Shown piece after piece: positions 25,580-33,899 of a DNA stretch of 64,000 nucleotides. A model generated the notes under the pieces. It did not search any database, was not told the origin of the DNA, and worked only from the letters and a program-made list of their open reading frames with translations. How positions within the stretch are numbered: the first letter of the stretch is position 1; every line of letters starts with the position of its first letter. The position numbers and the translations under genes are program-made. Source of the stretch: Photobacterium alginatilyticum (GTDB lineage: Bacteria > Pseudomonadota > Gammaproteobacteria > Enterobacterales > Vibrionaceae); assembly GCF_009910675.1 (NCBI RefSeq), contig NZ_RSEJ01000011.1:116583-180582 (forward strand). The letters are read 5' to 3'.

Positions 25580-28549
25580 TTAGATTTTGGTTACCGAGTA
25601 GGTGCTGCTGTTATCGAATAAGGTAATACGGTAGCGACCTTCTCCCTGGCGAACCGTAATATCGGCACCACCTTGCTCAAGGCTGCCGTCGGCACCGTTG
25701 TCACCGAAATTCCGGCTCCAGTCACCAAATACATCGAACTTGAAGCGCTCATCGTTGCTGCTGCCAAACGTGACATCTGCCTGCCAGGTATTGTCTGCAA
25801 TCAATGTCATCTCAGTGCTTGTCCAGCCATTGTTGGTGCCCCGGACAGCAAAGCTAGGCTGGTTCGAAGCAAAGCCGCAGTCGTTCTGACAGTTTTCCGC
25901 GGTGATGACCACCGTCTTGTTGGTTAGTACGGATTCGATGCCGGTGCGTACTGAAATCACGCTACCTTCCTTGAACCAGCCTTTTGCACCGTCTTTCAAC
26001 AATGCGGCGCGGTTAGCCAATTGTGGCAGTGGCGTACCGTTTAGGGTAACGGTTGCCTTGTCCGTTGCATTGATCAGGTAACGAACTTCGTTATTGCGGC
26101 TGCTTGATGCGCCGCTGAAGTTGCCACTTGCTGCACCTATGGTGATTTGAACCCCGTTGCTGACTGGTGTCTGGCTGATCAGCGTTTCACGTACCTGGTA
26201 GTGCGGTACGCTACCATCGTCATAGTAGGCGACAGTGCTGCCGTCATCCTCGTAGAGAGTGAAGCTGCTGGCTTCGCTGGACGGGAAGATTTTGGCAATC
26301 AGTTCGTTATGGGCAGATCCGTCTTTGCGGTGGCCGAACACATCCTTCGTCTGCTCATCGACATACATCATAGGAATAATGGCACCGGCACGGGCGTAGG
26401 CAGGCACACGGTTACGGTTTTCTGATGCAATCCACTGGTTCACGTTTGACAGGGTAAGTCCGTCGGCACTCTCGTACTTCTCGAACGTGTGGTAGTTATA
26501 CCAGGTACCGGCCGGCAGGTAGACGTCACGAGTCTGTGCAAACTGGGTCGTCAGGTTGGCGACCAGAATGTCTTTACCGATCATTTTCTGATCAGCCAGA
26601 CCGATGAGTTTGGTATCGTTCTGGTAGTAGAAAGGCATTGGTGCAATAACAGGTTCGCCGTACTGATAGGCGCGATGAGCCAGTGAATAATAGTACGGGA
26701 TCAACTCGTAACGCTGGCGCAGGTTGCTCAGGTTGCCAGCCGTATTACCGATCATCGCCGGAGAGGTTTCGGTGATGATGCAGTCGCTGCCTGTTGCACC
26801 CGGCATACCGCAGTTATTGCCATGAGGTCGGAGCGGGATATCCAGCCAGGCCGCGTTGGCAAACCATAGGCTGTACATCTCATCTTCGTTGTAGCCGGTG
26901 CCCGGTGCAATAGCTGTGTCTCGTTTACCCTTGTCATCGGACTTGCGCCAGAAGCCGCCAATATCCGAACTGTAGTAGTCGATACCGGCAAAAGACATCT
27001 GCATTGCCGCGTTATAGTGCATGTTCATGTGATCGAGACGACCGCCGATATCCCCAGACCATAGTCCTGCCCCGAAGCGTTGTGAGCCCACGGTACCGGC
27101 ACGTGCGATGGAATAGGGACGCTGCGGGTTCTGGCTGTGGTTACGGACGTAACCGTCATAGATAGACTTGCTCCACAACAGGTTGTGAACGTTGTTGTAG
27201 TTGGCGTGATTACCGATGCTATAGCAAGCGTAGGAGCGGTAATCTTCCGGTTCACCCAAGTCGGTCCAGTGGCCGAGAATACCCAGATCGGTAATGTTTG
27301 GCTTACGCACATTGTCATGCCACCAGGCCGCTGCTTTGGTGTTCGACCAGTCGATCATGCCACTGACACCAAACCAGTTATTGAACTCGGTGATATCGTC
27401 GGTACCGCAGTTTTTGGCAAAACCGCCCTGTGCCGCCATGCCGTTGTAGTTGGTACCGCCGTAGTTACCCTGCTTGGAGACGTAGGACTCTTCGATGGTG
27501 ATAAGACCGATACCGTCATTTTTCAAGCTGGCGACCTTGCCTGCAGGGTTAGGGAAGGCCTGCTCGTCAAAGCGCAGATCACCCATCGGGTTGGCCGGGC
27601 TGTTGTTCTGCCAGGCGTGCTTGAAACCAAACCAGGCTACATCCAGTAGTGCACCGTCGACAGGGAAATTGTTTTGACGCAAGGTGTTGATAGTGTCGTC
27701 CAGTTCGGCCCAGTTGTCGTAGGAGAACTCGGATACCCACATACCCAGGGCTTTTTTCGGCGGAACAGGAGGTCGGCCTACCAGCTCCATGAAGTCGCTG
27801 CGCAGGTCGGGCAGATCAGCTCCGCTCAGATAATAGAGGTTGGTTTCGGCAGCATCCTTGTTGCGAATTTCCCACCATTCACGTGACAGGTTGAAGCTGT
27901 TTTTGAGTTTTGAATCAAGAAACAGGGCGTAGTTAATGTCGTTACCGACCGCATAAAGTACAGGGAATTGCAGACGGGGCGTTGTCGCACCGGCATACGC
28001 GCCGTCAGTATAGGTTACGCTACTGAAGGTGTTGCCTCTGTCGTCCGGCGTACCAAAACCGCCGGTCTGCAGCCATTCGCCGTTGATCTGGCCGCCATTG
28101 TTCGGATCGATAGGGGCAAAGGTCTGGCCCAGGCCGTACACCGAGTGCATGCCACGGTTTTGCACCGAGGCGCCTTTCCATGTCGCGTCGTAGATTGCCG
28201 GACAGACAGTCGCACTTTGCTTGTTGCTTTGGTGCAGCTCAACAATGCTGATACAGCCGTTGTCACTGTTAACACTGACACTCAGCTCTTTGGTGCTAAA
28301 ACCGTTTGAGCTGGGGGAATACACCTGTGGCCCGGTATAGTCCTGTTTGAAGACCATAGCAGTATTGCGGATTGTCGTCGGGCCATTGGTGTTGCTGTGG
28401 TGGCGGAAGGAGATATGCAGCAAATCATCATCTAATACATTGATGACCGTACTGGCTGAACCGTAGTTGAGCACATAGGCTTCGGGGACGGCTGCGAGGC
28501 TGACCCCGGGTGCCAGCAGGCAAGATATCGCCAGGAGTTTTTTATTCAT
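25580..28549 (-). CDS. exported GH31 alpha-glucosidase with C-terminal carbohydrate-binding domain
   Basis: A 989-residue protein. The signal peptide MNKKLLAISCLLAPGVSLA leads into an N-terminal beta-domain, then a GH31 barrel (about 250-650) with the nucleophile Asp in LGHWTDLGEPE and a sugar-binding WSGDIGG motif. Beta-domains (about 650-880) follow. The last about 95 residues, with FAVRGTNNGWTSTEMTLIAD and RFKFDVFGDWSRNFGDNG, resemble starch-binding modules of amylases. It probably hydrolyses alpha-glucosides or maltodextrins outside the cytoplasm. I start at MNKKLL (28549) since it gives a clean signal peptide; five codons upstream is an alternative. It is monocistronic, with no maltose genes near. 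Confidence 0.88.
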   Translation of the reverse strand: MNKKLLAISCLLAPGVSLAAVPEAYVLNYGSASTVINVLDDDLLHISFRHHSNTNGPTTIRNTAMVFKQDYTGPQVYSPSSNGFSTKELSVSVNSDNGCISIVELHQSNKQSATVCPAIYDATWKGASVQNRGMHSVYGLGQTFAPIDPNNGGQINGEWLQTGGFGTPDDRGNTFSSVTYTDGAYAGATTPRLQFPVLYAVGNDINYALFLDSKLKNSFNLSREWWEIRNKDAAETNLYYLSGADLPDLRSDFMELVGRPPVPPKKALGMWVSEFSYDNWAELDDTINTLRQNNFPVDGALLDVAWFGFKHAWQNNSPANPMGDLRFDEQAFPNPAGKVASLKNDGIGLITIEESYVSKQGNYGGTNYNGMAAQGGFAKNCGTDDITEFNNWFGVSGMIDWSNTKAAAWWHDNVRKPNITDLGILGHWTDLGEPEDYRSYACYSIGNHANYNNVHNLLWSKSIYDGYVRNHSQNPQRPYSIARAGTVGSQRFGAGLWSGDIGGRLDHMNMHYNAAMQMSFAGIDYYSSDIGGFWRKSDDKGKRDTAIAPGTGYNEDEMYSLWFANAAWLDIPLRPHGNNCGMPGATGSDCIITETSPAMIGNTAGNLSNLRQRYELIPYYYSLAHRAYQYGEPVIAPMPFYYQNDTKLIGLADQKMIGKDILVANLTTQFAQTRDVYLPAGTWYNYHTFEKYESADGLTLSNVNQWIASENRNRVPAYARAGAIIPMMYVDEQTKDVFGHRKDGSAHNELIAKIFPSSEASSFTLYEDDGSTVAYYDDGSVPHYQVRETLISQTPVSNGVQITIGAASGNFSGASSSRNNEVRYLINATDKATVTLNGTPLPQLANRAALLKDGAKGWFKEGSVISVRTGIESVLTNKTVVITAENCQNDCGFASNQPSFAVRGTNNGWTSTEMTLIADNTWQADVTFGSSNDERFKFDVFGDWSRNFGDNGADGSLEQGGADITVRQGEGRYRITLFDNSSTYSVTKI

Positions 28550-28914
28550 ATAAAAATAATCCATATAGTTAACTGAGATTCATACGTATTCTCTATGCAT
28601 TAGAGCTAATACTCCTCCTCCTTGGTACTCAGCCCCCTGCAACTAATTGCTATAACTTTGAGCTGTGAGGCATTCTGTAGGTGTCTTTTTGCTCTGTATG
28701 TCGGCGGTTTGTACGAATAACCTTCTAATAAGGCATGAAAATTTGAAGTTATGTAGTCGGCTTTCGTCCATATCGGGTGCTAAACATGGTTGACCAGAAT
28801 GGGGAATAGGCAGTGTGGATGGATAAAAATGCAATCAAGTGCACCCGATAGGATAATGAGAGAATGCTCAATTATTTTGCACTCAACCCCACAAATTAAA
28901 TGTGGAAATTGAGC

Positions 28915-28938
28915 TTTCATCTAAGCTTTGAGATGAAA
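28915..28938. promoter_or_regulatory. inverted repeat upstream of the octaheme cytochrome gene (first)
   Basis: TTTCATCT and AGATGAAA are perfect 8-bp arms separated by 8 bases, 68 bases before the ATG at 29006. The symmetry and position suit a dimeric regulator. It does not match the NsrR order of half-sites, and I cannot name the binder. Confidence 0.4.
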
Positions 28939-28945
28939 ATACTCA

Positions 28946-28971
28946 GTTGCATGACCGAGACACTATGCAAC
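28946..28971. promoter_or_regulatory. inverted repeat upstream of the octaheme cytochrome gene (second)
   Basis: GTTGCAT and ATGCAAC are perfect 7-bp arms separated by 12 bases. It ends 34 bases before the ATG, so it is either an operator or a hairpin in the untranslated leader. Confidence 0.4.
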
Positions 28972-29005
28972 ACAACGAGAGCAGTGTAAGCAAATGAGGT
29001 TGGCT

Positions 29006-30478
29006 ATGGACAATGAAAAGTTGGCTGTACGATACTTGTGCTGGTTCTTTTCGACGATGACTATTGTGGTGTTACTGTCATTGTCGATGACAGCAAATGC
29101 TGAACCCAAGGCGTTGATAATGAAGCCTTTTGCTCAGCTAAGCGAACAAAGCAAGGAGTGTGCAGCCTGTCATAAAGATAAAAACCCGTCTATTTACGCC
29201 CAATGGGGCCGTTCAAAACACTATGGTGCCAATGTAGGTTGCTACGAGTGTCACCAGGCAGATCCTTCCGATAAAGATGCGATTAAACATGAAGGTTATA
29301 ATATTGCCGTTATCGTTTCGCCAAAAGACTGTGGCCAGTGCCATAACCAGGAAGTGGATCAGTTCTCGAAAAGTCACCATGCCAAAGCAGGCCAGATTAT
29401 CGGTTCGCTCGATAACTTCCTGGCAGAAGTGGTCGAAGGCGCACTGACCCTGAACGGTCAGTCTCCGGCCGCTGTTAACGGTTGTTGGCAGTGCCATGGT
29501 TCAGAAGTTAAAGTGTTGGAAAATGGCGATTTGGATCCGACAACCTGGCCGAATACCGGGATTGGCCGGATTAATCCCGATGGTTCAATTGGTGCCTGTA
29601 CAGCCTGTCACCAGCGACATGAGTTCGATATGGTTCAGGCCCGCCGTCCCGAGGCATGTGGTAAGTGTCACCTTGGCCCCGATCATCCACAAAAAGAAGT
29701 CTATGACGAATCGAAGCACGGGATTAACTTCTACGCCCATGTCGATCGGATGAATCTCGATTCTGCGAAGTGGATTGTCGGTGAGGATTATGATGCTGCC
29801 CCTACCTGTGCGACCTGCCATATGTCTGCCACCCGGGAGCTACCGGTGACGCATGATGTCGGTGATCGTATTTCCTGGACCCTCCGCCCGGCTATTTCAG
29901 AGAAAATTGATGCCAAAGATATCGCGTTGGGTAAAGAAACCAAGAGCTGGCAAGCACGTCGGGCAGATATGCAAAACGTCTGCCAGGCCTGTCACACCAA
30001 GTCGATGATCGACAATTTCTACATCCAGTTCGATTCACTGGTTGAGCTCTACAATGACAAGTTTGCCCGTCCGGGTAAGGCGCTGATGACGACGTTGAGC
30101 AAGGAAGGGATGATAACCGATATCGGTTTTGATGAAGAAATTGAGTGGACCTGGTTCTATCTGTGGCACCACGAAGGTCGACGTGCCCGCCATGGTGCAG
30201 CGATGCAGGCGCCTGACTATGTTCAGTGGCATGGTATGTACGAAGTGGCAGAGCGTTTCTATATCGAAATGGTTCCGCAATATCTTGAAATTGTGGAAGA
30301 GGCCGAACATGGCGGCAACAAAGAGGGGGCAGAGCGCGCCCGTGCCGTACTGCAGGAAATTCTGGACAGGCCAGAGCATGCCTGGTTTAGCGGTAAAGAG
30401 CCGGATTCTGTGAAAGAAGCCCGTAAGAAAGCACAGGCTGAGTTTAAGGCCCGTTATCTGAGCGAAAGCAAGGAATAA
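29006..30478 (+). CDS. octaheme cytochrome c of the hydroxylamine oxidoreductase family
   Basis: A 490-residue exported protein with eight CxxCH haem motifs: CAACH, CYECH, CGQCH, CWQCH, CTACH, CGKCH, CATCH and CQACH. Spacing and the C-terminal helical region match the HAO family. HAO of nitrifiers oxidises hydroxylamine; HAO-like enzymes of non-nitrifiers (epsilon-HAO) are proposed to reduce nitrite or hydroxylamine. I chose the ATG at 29006 because TGAGGT lies six bases before it; an ATG at 28994 would add four residues. A signal anchor ends near TANA-EPK. It is followed by a NapC-type cytochrome, which suggests electrons come from the quinol pool and hence a reductive role. Confidence 0.88.
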   Translation: MDNEKLAVRYLCWFFSTMTIVVLLSLSMTANAEPKALIMKPFAQLSEQSKECAACHKDKNPSIYAQWGRSKHYGANVGCYECHQADPSDKDAIKHEGYNIAVIVSPKDCGQCHNQEVDQFSKSHHAKAGQIIGSLDNFLAEVVEGALTLNGQSPAAVNGCWQCHGSEVKVLENGDLDPTTWPNTGIGRINPDGSIGACTACHQRHEFDMVQARRPEACGKCHLGPDHPQKEVYDESKHGINFYAHVDRMNLDSAKWIVGEDYDAAPTCATCHMSATRELPVTHDVGDRISWTLRPAISEKIDAKDIALGKETKSWQARRADMQNVCQACHTKSMIDNFYIQFDSLVELYNDKFARPGKALMTTLSKEGMITDIGFDEEIEWTWFYLWHHEGRRARHGAAMQAPDYVQWHGMYEVAERFYIEMVPQYLEIVEEAEHGGNKEGAERARAVLQEILDRPEHAWFSGKEPDSVKEARKKAQAEFKARYLSESKE

Positions 30479-30488
30479 TCATCCGGGG

Positions 30489-30507
30489 AGGCCGGTTTAT
30501 CCGGCCT
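30489..30507 (+). other. intercistronic hairpin between the octaheme and tetraheme genes
   Basis: AGGCCGG pairs with CCGGCCT around TTTAT, with no T run after it. It lies between the octaheme stop (30478) and the tetraheme start (30527). It could stabilise the upstream message or reduce downstream expression. Confidence 0.5.
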
Positions 30508-30526
30508 GACTCCTAAGTGAGGAACG

Positions 30527-31087
30527 ATGGGAGAAGAACTATCTCGGACGCAACGCTTGTGGCGATGGCTGAAAAAACCGCTGTTATGGGGAATACCGAT
30601 TGGTATTTTCCTGGTTGTATTGGCCATAGGTGCATTTCAGGGTGTGATGGTTGCGTCCAATCAGAATGCATTCTGTTTTAGCTGCCACCTCAGTATGGAT
30701 ACGATTGTCCAGGAATATAAGGCCTCGCCCCATTATGTCAGTGATGATGAAGTCTTGGCGACATGTGCCGATTGCCATGTTCCTCATGGTTTTATCGACA
30801 AGATGAAAGTCAAAATTGCTGCCACGGCTGATATTTATCACATGATAAAGGGCACCATAACCAAGGAGAATTTTGAAGAACACAGGCCCAGGCTGGCCAA
30901 AATGGTTTGGGACGACATGGTGGCCAATGACTCCGAGGCTTGCCGACATTGTCATGTAGGTGACAACTTCGATTTGAGCAAGCAACCTCAGCGAGCCAGG
31001 CTCAATCATGAGTTAATGGAGAGCCGGGGGGAAACCTGTATTAATTGCCATACCGGGATTGCCCATAAACGGATAGCTATCGAGTAA
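30527..31087 (+). CDS. NapC/NrfH-type membrane tetraheme cytochrome c
   Basis: A 186-residue quinol dehydrogenase of the NapC/NirT/NrfH group. One N-terminal helix (about 20-40) anchors a periplasmic domain with four haem motifs: CFSCH, CADCH, CRHCH and CINCH. The HLSMD after the first haem resembles the Met/Asp region near haem 1 of NrfH. These proteins take electrons from menaquinol or ubiquinol and hand them to a periplasmic partner, here almost certainly the octaheme protein 49 bases upstream. The ATG follows GAGGA. The operon ends at a strong terminator. Confidence 0.92.
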   Translation: MGEELSRTQRLWRWLKKPLLWGIPIGIFLVVLAIGAFQGVMVASNQNAFCFSCHLSMDTIVQEYKASPHYVSDDEVLATCADCHVPHGFIDKMKVKIAATADIYHMIKGTITKENFEEHRPRLAKMVWDDMVANDSEACRHCHVGDNFDLSKQPQRARLNHELMESRGETCINCHTGIAHKRIAIE

Positions 31088-31091
31088 CGAA

Positions 31092-31117
31092 GGCTGCGCC
31101 ATGTGCGCAGCCTTTTT
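31092..31117 (+). terminator. intrinsic terminator of the cytochrome operon
   Basis: GGCTGCGC and GCGCAGCC around a five-base loop, then TTTTT. It starts five bases after the tetraheme stop. Confidence 0.88.
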
Positions 31118-31153
31118 ATTTGAGGTAGTTTGAGTTATTTGTGCCAAATTATG

Positions 31154-31203
31154 ACCCTCGCCAAACTCGAAGGGACAAATGTCCTCGTTGCACTGGGGAG
31201 GGT
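31154..31203 (+). promoter_or_regulatory. possible structured leader of pnuC
   Basis: An outer ACCCTC/GAGGGT pair encloses an inner hairpin GGGAC-AAAT-GTCCT, and the outer stem is followed by TTTTCTT. The element ends 46 bases before the pnuC ATG. The layout could be a cis-acting leader, an attenuator or chance. I do not recognise a known riboswitch class. Confidence 0.3.
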
Positions 31204-31249
31204 TTTCTTACAATATCGCCAAGCAAAAATACTTTAGAAGGATAACAGG

Positions 31250-31993
31250 ATGGACTTTGTAGCTTGGTTCGATATTAATAATACCTTAGTGAATATACCC
31301 ATCGGCGGTGGTTACGCGATGTCGTGGATTGAAGCGGTGGGTACGGTATTTGGTTTGCTGTGTATTTGGTATGCAAGCCAGGAAAAAACGATCAACTATG
31401 TATTTGGTCTGATCAACGTTACCTTGTTTGCGATTATTTTCTATCAGATCCAGCTGTACGGGATCCTGCTTCTTCAGTTTTTCTTCTTCTGCGCCAACCT
31501 GTACGGCTGGTACGCCTGGACAAGGCCGACGTCGGACTCTGGCGATATGCTGGAAGTGCGTTGGCTGAGCAAGCAAAAGCTGGCAGTAACCGCTGCAATC
31601 AGCGTGGTGGCGATTGGTTTGATGACAATCTATATCGATCCGTTCTTCTTTGCCCTGGCCAACATTACCGTTGATGGTCTGAACCTGTTTGGTGCCGATT
31701 TGGCACGTCCGACACTTGAGCCGGACGCATTCCCGTTCTGGGATGCGACGATGACAGTACTGTCTGTAGTGGCGCAAATCCTGATGACCCGCAAGTATGT
31801 GGAAAACTGGATGCTTTGGGTCGTGATCAACGTGATCAGTGTCGGTATCTATGCCGCGCAGGGTGTATATGCACTGTCGATTGAGTACGCAATCCTGCTA
31901 TTTATTGCAGCTAACGGTACTCGTGCGTGGATGAAAACGGCCAAGCAAAATCAGGCCAAGCAGCTTATCACCGAGAAAGAGGCAGTAGCATGA
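31250..31993 (+). CDS. pnuC: nicotinamide riboside transporter
   Basis: A 247-residue membrane protein of the PnuC family with seven or eight helices. The core IEAVGTVFGLLCIWYASQE and FFFFCANLYGWYAW carry the aromatic substrate-site residues typical of PnuC. It moves nicotinamide riboside across the inner membrane by facilitated diffusion, trapped by later conversion. The ATG follows AAGGATAACAGG. The next gene starts inside its stop codon (ATGA overlap at 31990-31993), so the two are translationally coupled. Confidence 0.92.
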   Translation: MDFVAWFDINNTLVNIPIGGGYAMSWIEAVGTVFGLLCIWYASQEKTINYVFGLINVTLFAIIFYQIQLYGILLLQFFFFCANLYGWYAWTRPTSDSGDMLEVRWLSKQKLAVTAAISVVAIGLMTIYIDPFFFALANITVDGLNLFGADLARPTLEPDAFPFWDATMTVLSVVAQILMTRKYVENWMLWVVINVISVGIYAAQGVYALSIEYAILLFIAANGTRAWMKTAKQNQAKQLITEKEAVA

Positions 31994-32721
31994 GTAAACA
32001 GCCTCATATCGCAGTCAGTGCCGAGCAGGTGTCTGAAAAAGTCATCGTATGTGGCGAGCCGGATCGGGTGAATCGTATCGCGGCCTTGCTTGAAAAAGCC
32101 GAGTTGCTGGCTGATAACCGTGAGTACCGGGTGATGAGCGGGCTCTACCAGGGCCAGAGGATCACTGTGTGCAGTACCGGTATTGGCGCGCCGTCAGCCA
32201 TTATTGCCCTTGAAGAGCTGGCCCAGTGCGGAGCCAGGTATATGGTTCGGGTTGGCTCGGCCGGTGCTCTGCAGGCTAATATTGGTCTTGGTGAGTTGAT
32301 AGTCGCAGAAGCGGCGGTTCGAGACGAAGGGGGCTCTAAGGCTTATGTGGCCAGCGAGTTTCCGGCGGTTGCCAGTCACCAGCTGGTATCTGGAATGGAT
32401 GCTTATCTTAAACAACAGCGATACCCTTCCCATGCCGGTGTCGTCAGATCACACGACAGTTTCTATACCGATGGTGAAGAGGAGCTGTGCCAGTACTGGA
32501 ACAAGCACGGGGTGTTGGGAGCCGATATGGAAACTTCGGCACTGTTTACCGTAGGGCGACTGCGCGGGCTTCAGGTCGCATCGATTCTGAATAATGTTGT
32601 TTTGTATCAGCAGGATGTTCAGGATGGTGTTAATCAGTATGTCAGTGCCGATGACATTATGATGGCTGGCGAAAACATGGCGGCCAAAGCGGCTCTCTAC
32701 GCGCTCACAATCCGGCCCTAG
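31990..32721 (+). CDS. nucleoside phosphorylase (uridine/purine type)
   Basis: A 243-residue member of the PNP/UDP phosphorylase family: CGEPDRVNRIA phosphate loop at the N-terminus, CSTGIGAPSAIIALEELAQCG, MVRVGSAGAL, and GADMETSALFTVGRLRG (ribose binding and catalysis). It cleaves nucleosides with phosphate to base plus ribose-1-phosphate. The sequence is closest in style to uridine phosphorylase, but strict coupling to pnuC suggests it may act on nicotinamide riboside. The start is set by the ATGA overlap with pnuC; 21 open codons upstream lie inside pnuC. Confidence 0.88.
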   Translation: MSKQPHIAVSAEQVSEKVIVCGEPDRVNRIAALLEKAELLADNREYRVMSGLYQGQRITVCSTGIGAPSAIIALEELAQCGARYMVRVGSAGALQANIGLGELIVAEAAVRDEGGSKAYVASEFPAVASHQLVSGMDAYLKQQRYPSHAGVVRSHDSFYTDGEEELCQYWNKHGVLGADMETSALFTVGRLRGLQVASILNNVVLYQQDVQDGVNQYVSADDIMMAGENMAAKAALYALTIRP

Positions 32722-32753
32722 TGATAAACTAGCTATTGGAATGTAATGAAACG

Positions 32754-32779
32754 AAGCCCGGCTGATGCTGGGCTTTATG
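32754..32779 (+). terminator. intrinsic terminator after the phosphorylase gene
   Basis: AAGCCCGGC and GCTGGGCTT pair with one G-T wobble around TGAT, followed by a short T tract. It closes the pnuC operon. Confidence 0.7.
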
Positions 32780-32862
32780 TGATCTGCGTTGTTATGAGAT
32801 TCTTGTGCTACATGCAAGCTTTCGCTAGGATTTGATGACTTTCAGGCTGCTGCTTTTGTCTT

Positions 32863-33543
32863 ATGCAACTAAAACCTTACCAAACAGGCCGATTTACCCA
32901 ACACCTGAATACCTTGTATCAAGAGTTCCGTCAGGCCTTTTACCAGTGTCAGCTCCACAGCAGGTATTATCAGGCTGGTGAGGAGATTTTGCGTCAGGGA
33001 CAGGTCGTCGATCATTTATACCTGGCTTCGGTCGGTCGGGTCTCGATGAATATCTCCGCTGTAAATGGCCGTCGTTTTCAGCTTGGCGAGGTTGATTGTG
33101 ATTATCATGTCTTTGGTGAAATGGAGCTGTTTACCGATACTTCATGCCAGTGGAATGTCGTTGCCGAGGAACAGCTTGAAGTTGATGTGATCTGCCTGAA
33201 GTCGGTGGCTGACCTGTTGCTTGCTCGTCCTGAGTTTACCTTGTTCTTTGCCAGCGCGCTGGCCAATGATTACCAGGACTCACTGGATATCTACACCTAC
33301 CGCCTGTTACACCCGATTACCTATAATATTGCTTATGATCTGTGGCATAGGCATCAGGAAAGCGTGATGTTGGGAGCCTTTGACAAGGCAGGCCAGGAAG
33401 CCGAGCGGTTCGGGACCTCGAGCCGGGTTTACCGACGTGCCGTGAAGGAGCTGATTGACAAGGGGCTGGTGGTTAAAGACGGTGCTGAAATTCAGGTTGT
33501 GGATTTGGATGCATTGAAAGTCTTTATCGATCAATTTGAGTAG
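32863..33543 (+). CDS. Crp/Fnr-family transcription regulator
   Basis: A 226-residue protein with a cyclic-nucleotide-binding-like beta-roll (about 30-140: YYQAGEEILRQGQVVDHLYLASVGRVSMN) and a C-terminal winged-helix region (about 160-226: ERFGTSSRVYRRAVKELIDKGLVV). No Fnr-type cysteine cluster is seen, and the cAMP-binding phosphate cassette is not conserved, so the effector is unknown. No clear ribosome site precedes the ATG at 32863. Its place between the pnuC operon and a nucleoside transporter gene suggests control of nucleoside uptake, but this is inference. It ends at a strong terminator. Confidence 0.85.
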   Translation: MQLKPYQTGRFTQHLNTLYQEFRQAFYQCQLHSRYYQAGEEILRQGQVVDHLYLASVGRVSMNISAVNGRRFQLGEVDCDYHVFGEMELFTDTSCQWNVVAEEQLEVDVICLKSVADLLLARPEFTLFFASALANDYQDSLDIYTYRLLHPITYNIAYDLWHRHQESVMLGAFDKAGQEAERFGTSSRVYRRAVKELIDKGLVVKDGAEIQVVDLDALKVFIDQFE

Positions 33544-33579
33544 CTCATCTCCGGCTCAGCCTTAACGACTTTATTAACA

Positions 33580-33613
33580 GGCGTTGCTCATGAGCAGCGC
33601 CTTTTTCTTTTTT
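33580..33613 (+). terminator. intrinsic terminator of the Crp/Fnr gene
   Basis: GGCGTTGCTCA pairs with TGAGCAGCGCC (one G-T wobble), followed by TTTTTCTTTTTT. Confidence 0.88.
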
Positions 33614-33812
33614 AAGTAAAATTCATGAATATCTGGCTGTATTTTGTACAACGCATTTTATGGTGTTCAGATTTCAATATTGATAATTGCTTTCTCCAAA
33701 ACGGCTCAAATATCCCTCCGAAGCCCGTATTTCCGTTGTTTTTATTCCTTGTGGGCTGTTTGGATATTCTTTCGCTTTCTATTCATATAGATGAATAAAT
33801 AGACAGGAATAC

Positions 33813-33834
33813 AAAGTGAGATATTGGTCACTTT
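33813..33834. promoter_or_regulatory. Crp-like inverted repeat upstream of nupC
   Basis: AAAGTGA and TCACTTT are perfect arms separated by 8 bases, forming a 22-bp symmetric site like a CRP site but with GTGA/TCAC spaced by 8 rather than 6. It lies 65 bases before the nupC start. CRP or the adjacent Crp/Fnr regulator are candidate binders. Confidence 0.45.
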
Positions 33835-33899
33835 ATTGGTGCAACAAATAGTGGAGCATTCACGCATTATTTGAAATACATCACCAAAGAGTACGTTTC

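Larger units (their letters stand above)
28550..29005. other. 456-base divergent region with two inverted repeats
   Basis: This gap separates the GH31 gene (minus) from the octaheme cytochrome gene (plus). I see no real gene; the 63-codon minus-strand open frame at 28643-28834 looks random. Two inverted repeats sit close to the cytochrome start and are listed separately. Confidence 0.6.
33544..33899. other. 356-base gap with a terminator and an inverted repeat
   Basis: No gene is seen. The left part holds the terminator of the Crp/Fnr gene, the right part the promoter region of the nupC-like gene, with the inverted repeat at 33813-33834. Confidence 0.6.

Noticed and set aside
28643..28834. 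63-codon minus-strand open frame between the GH31 and cytochrome genes
   Set aside because: No ribosome site and a composition unlike a protein; it lies in a promoter region.
28915..28938. The first inverted repeat as an NsrR site
   Set aside because: NsrR half-sites are oriented AAGATG then CATCTT; here the order is reversed.
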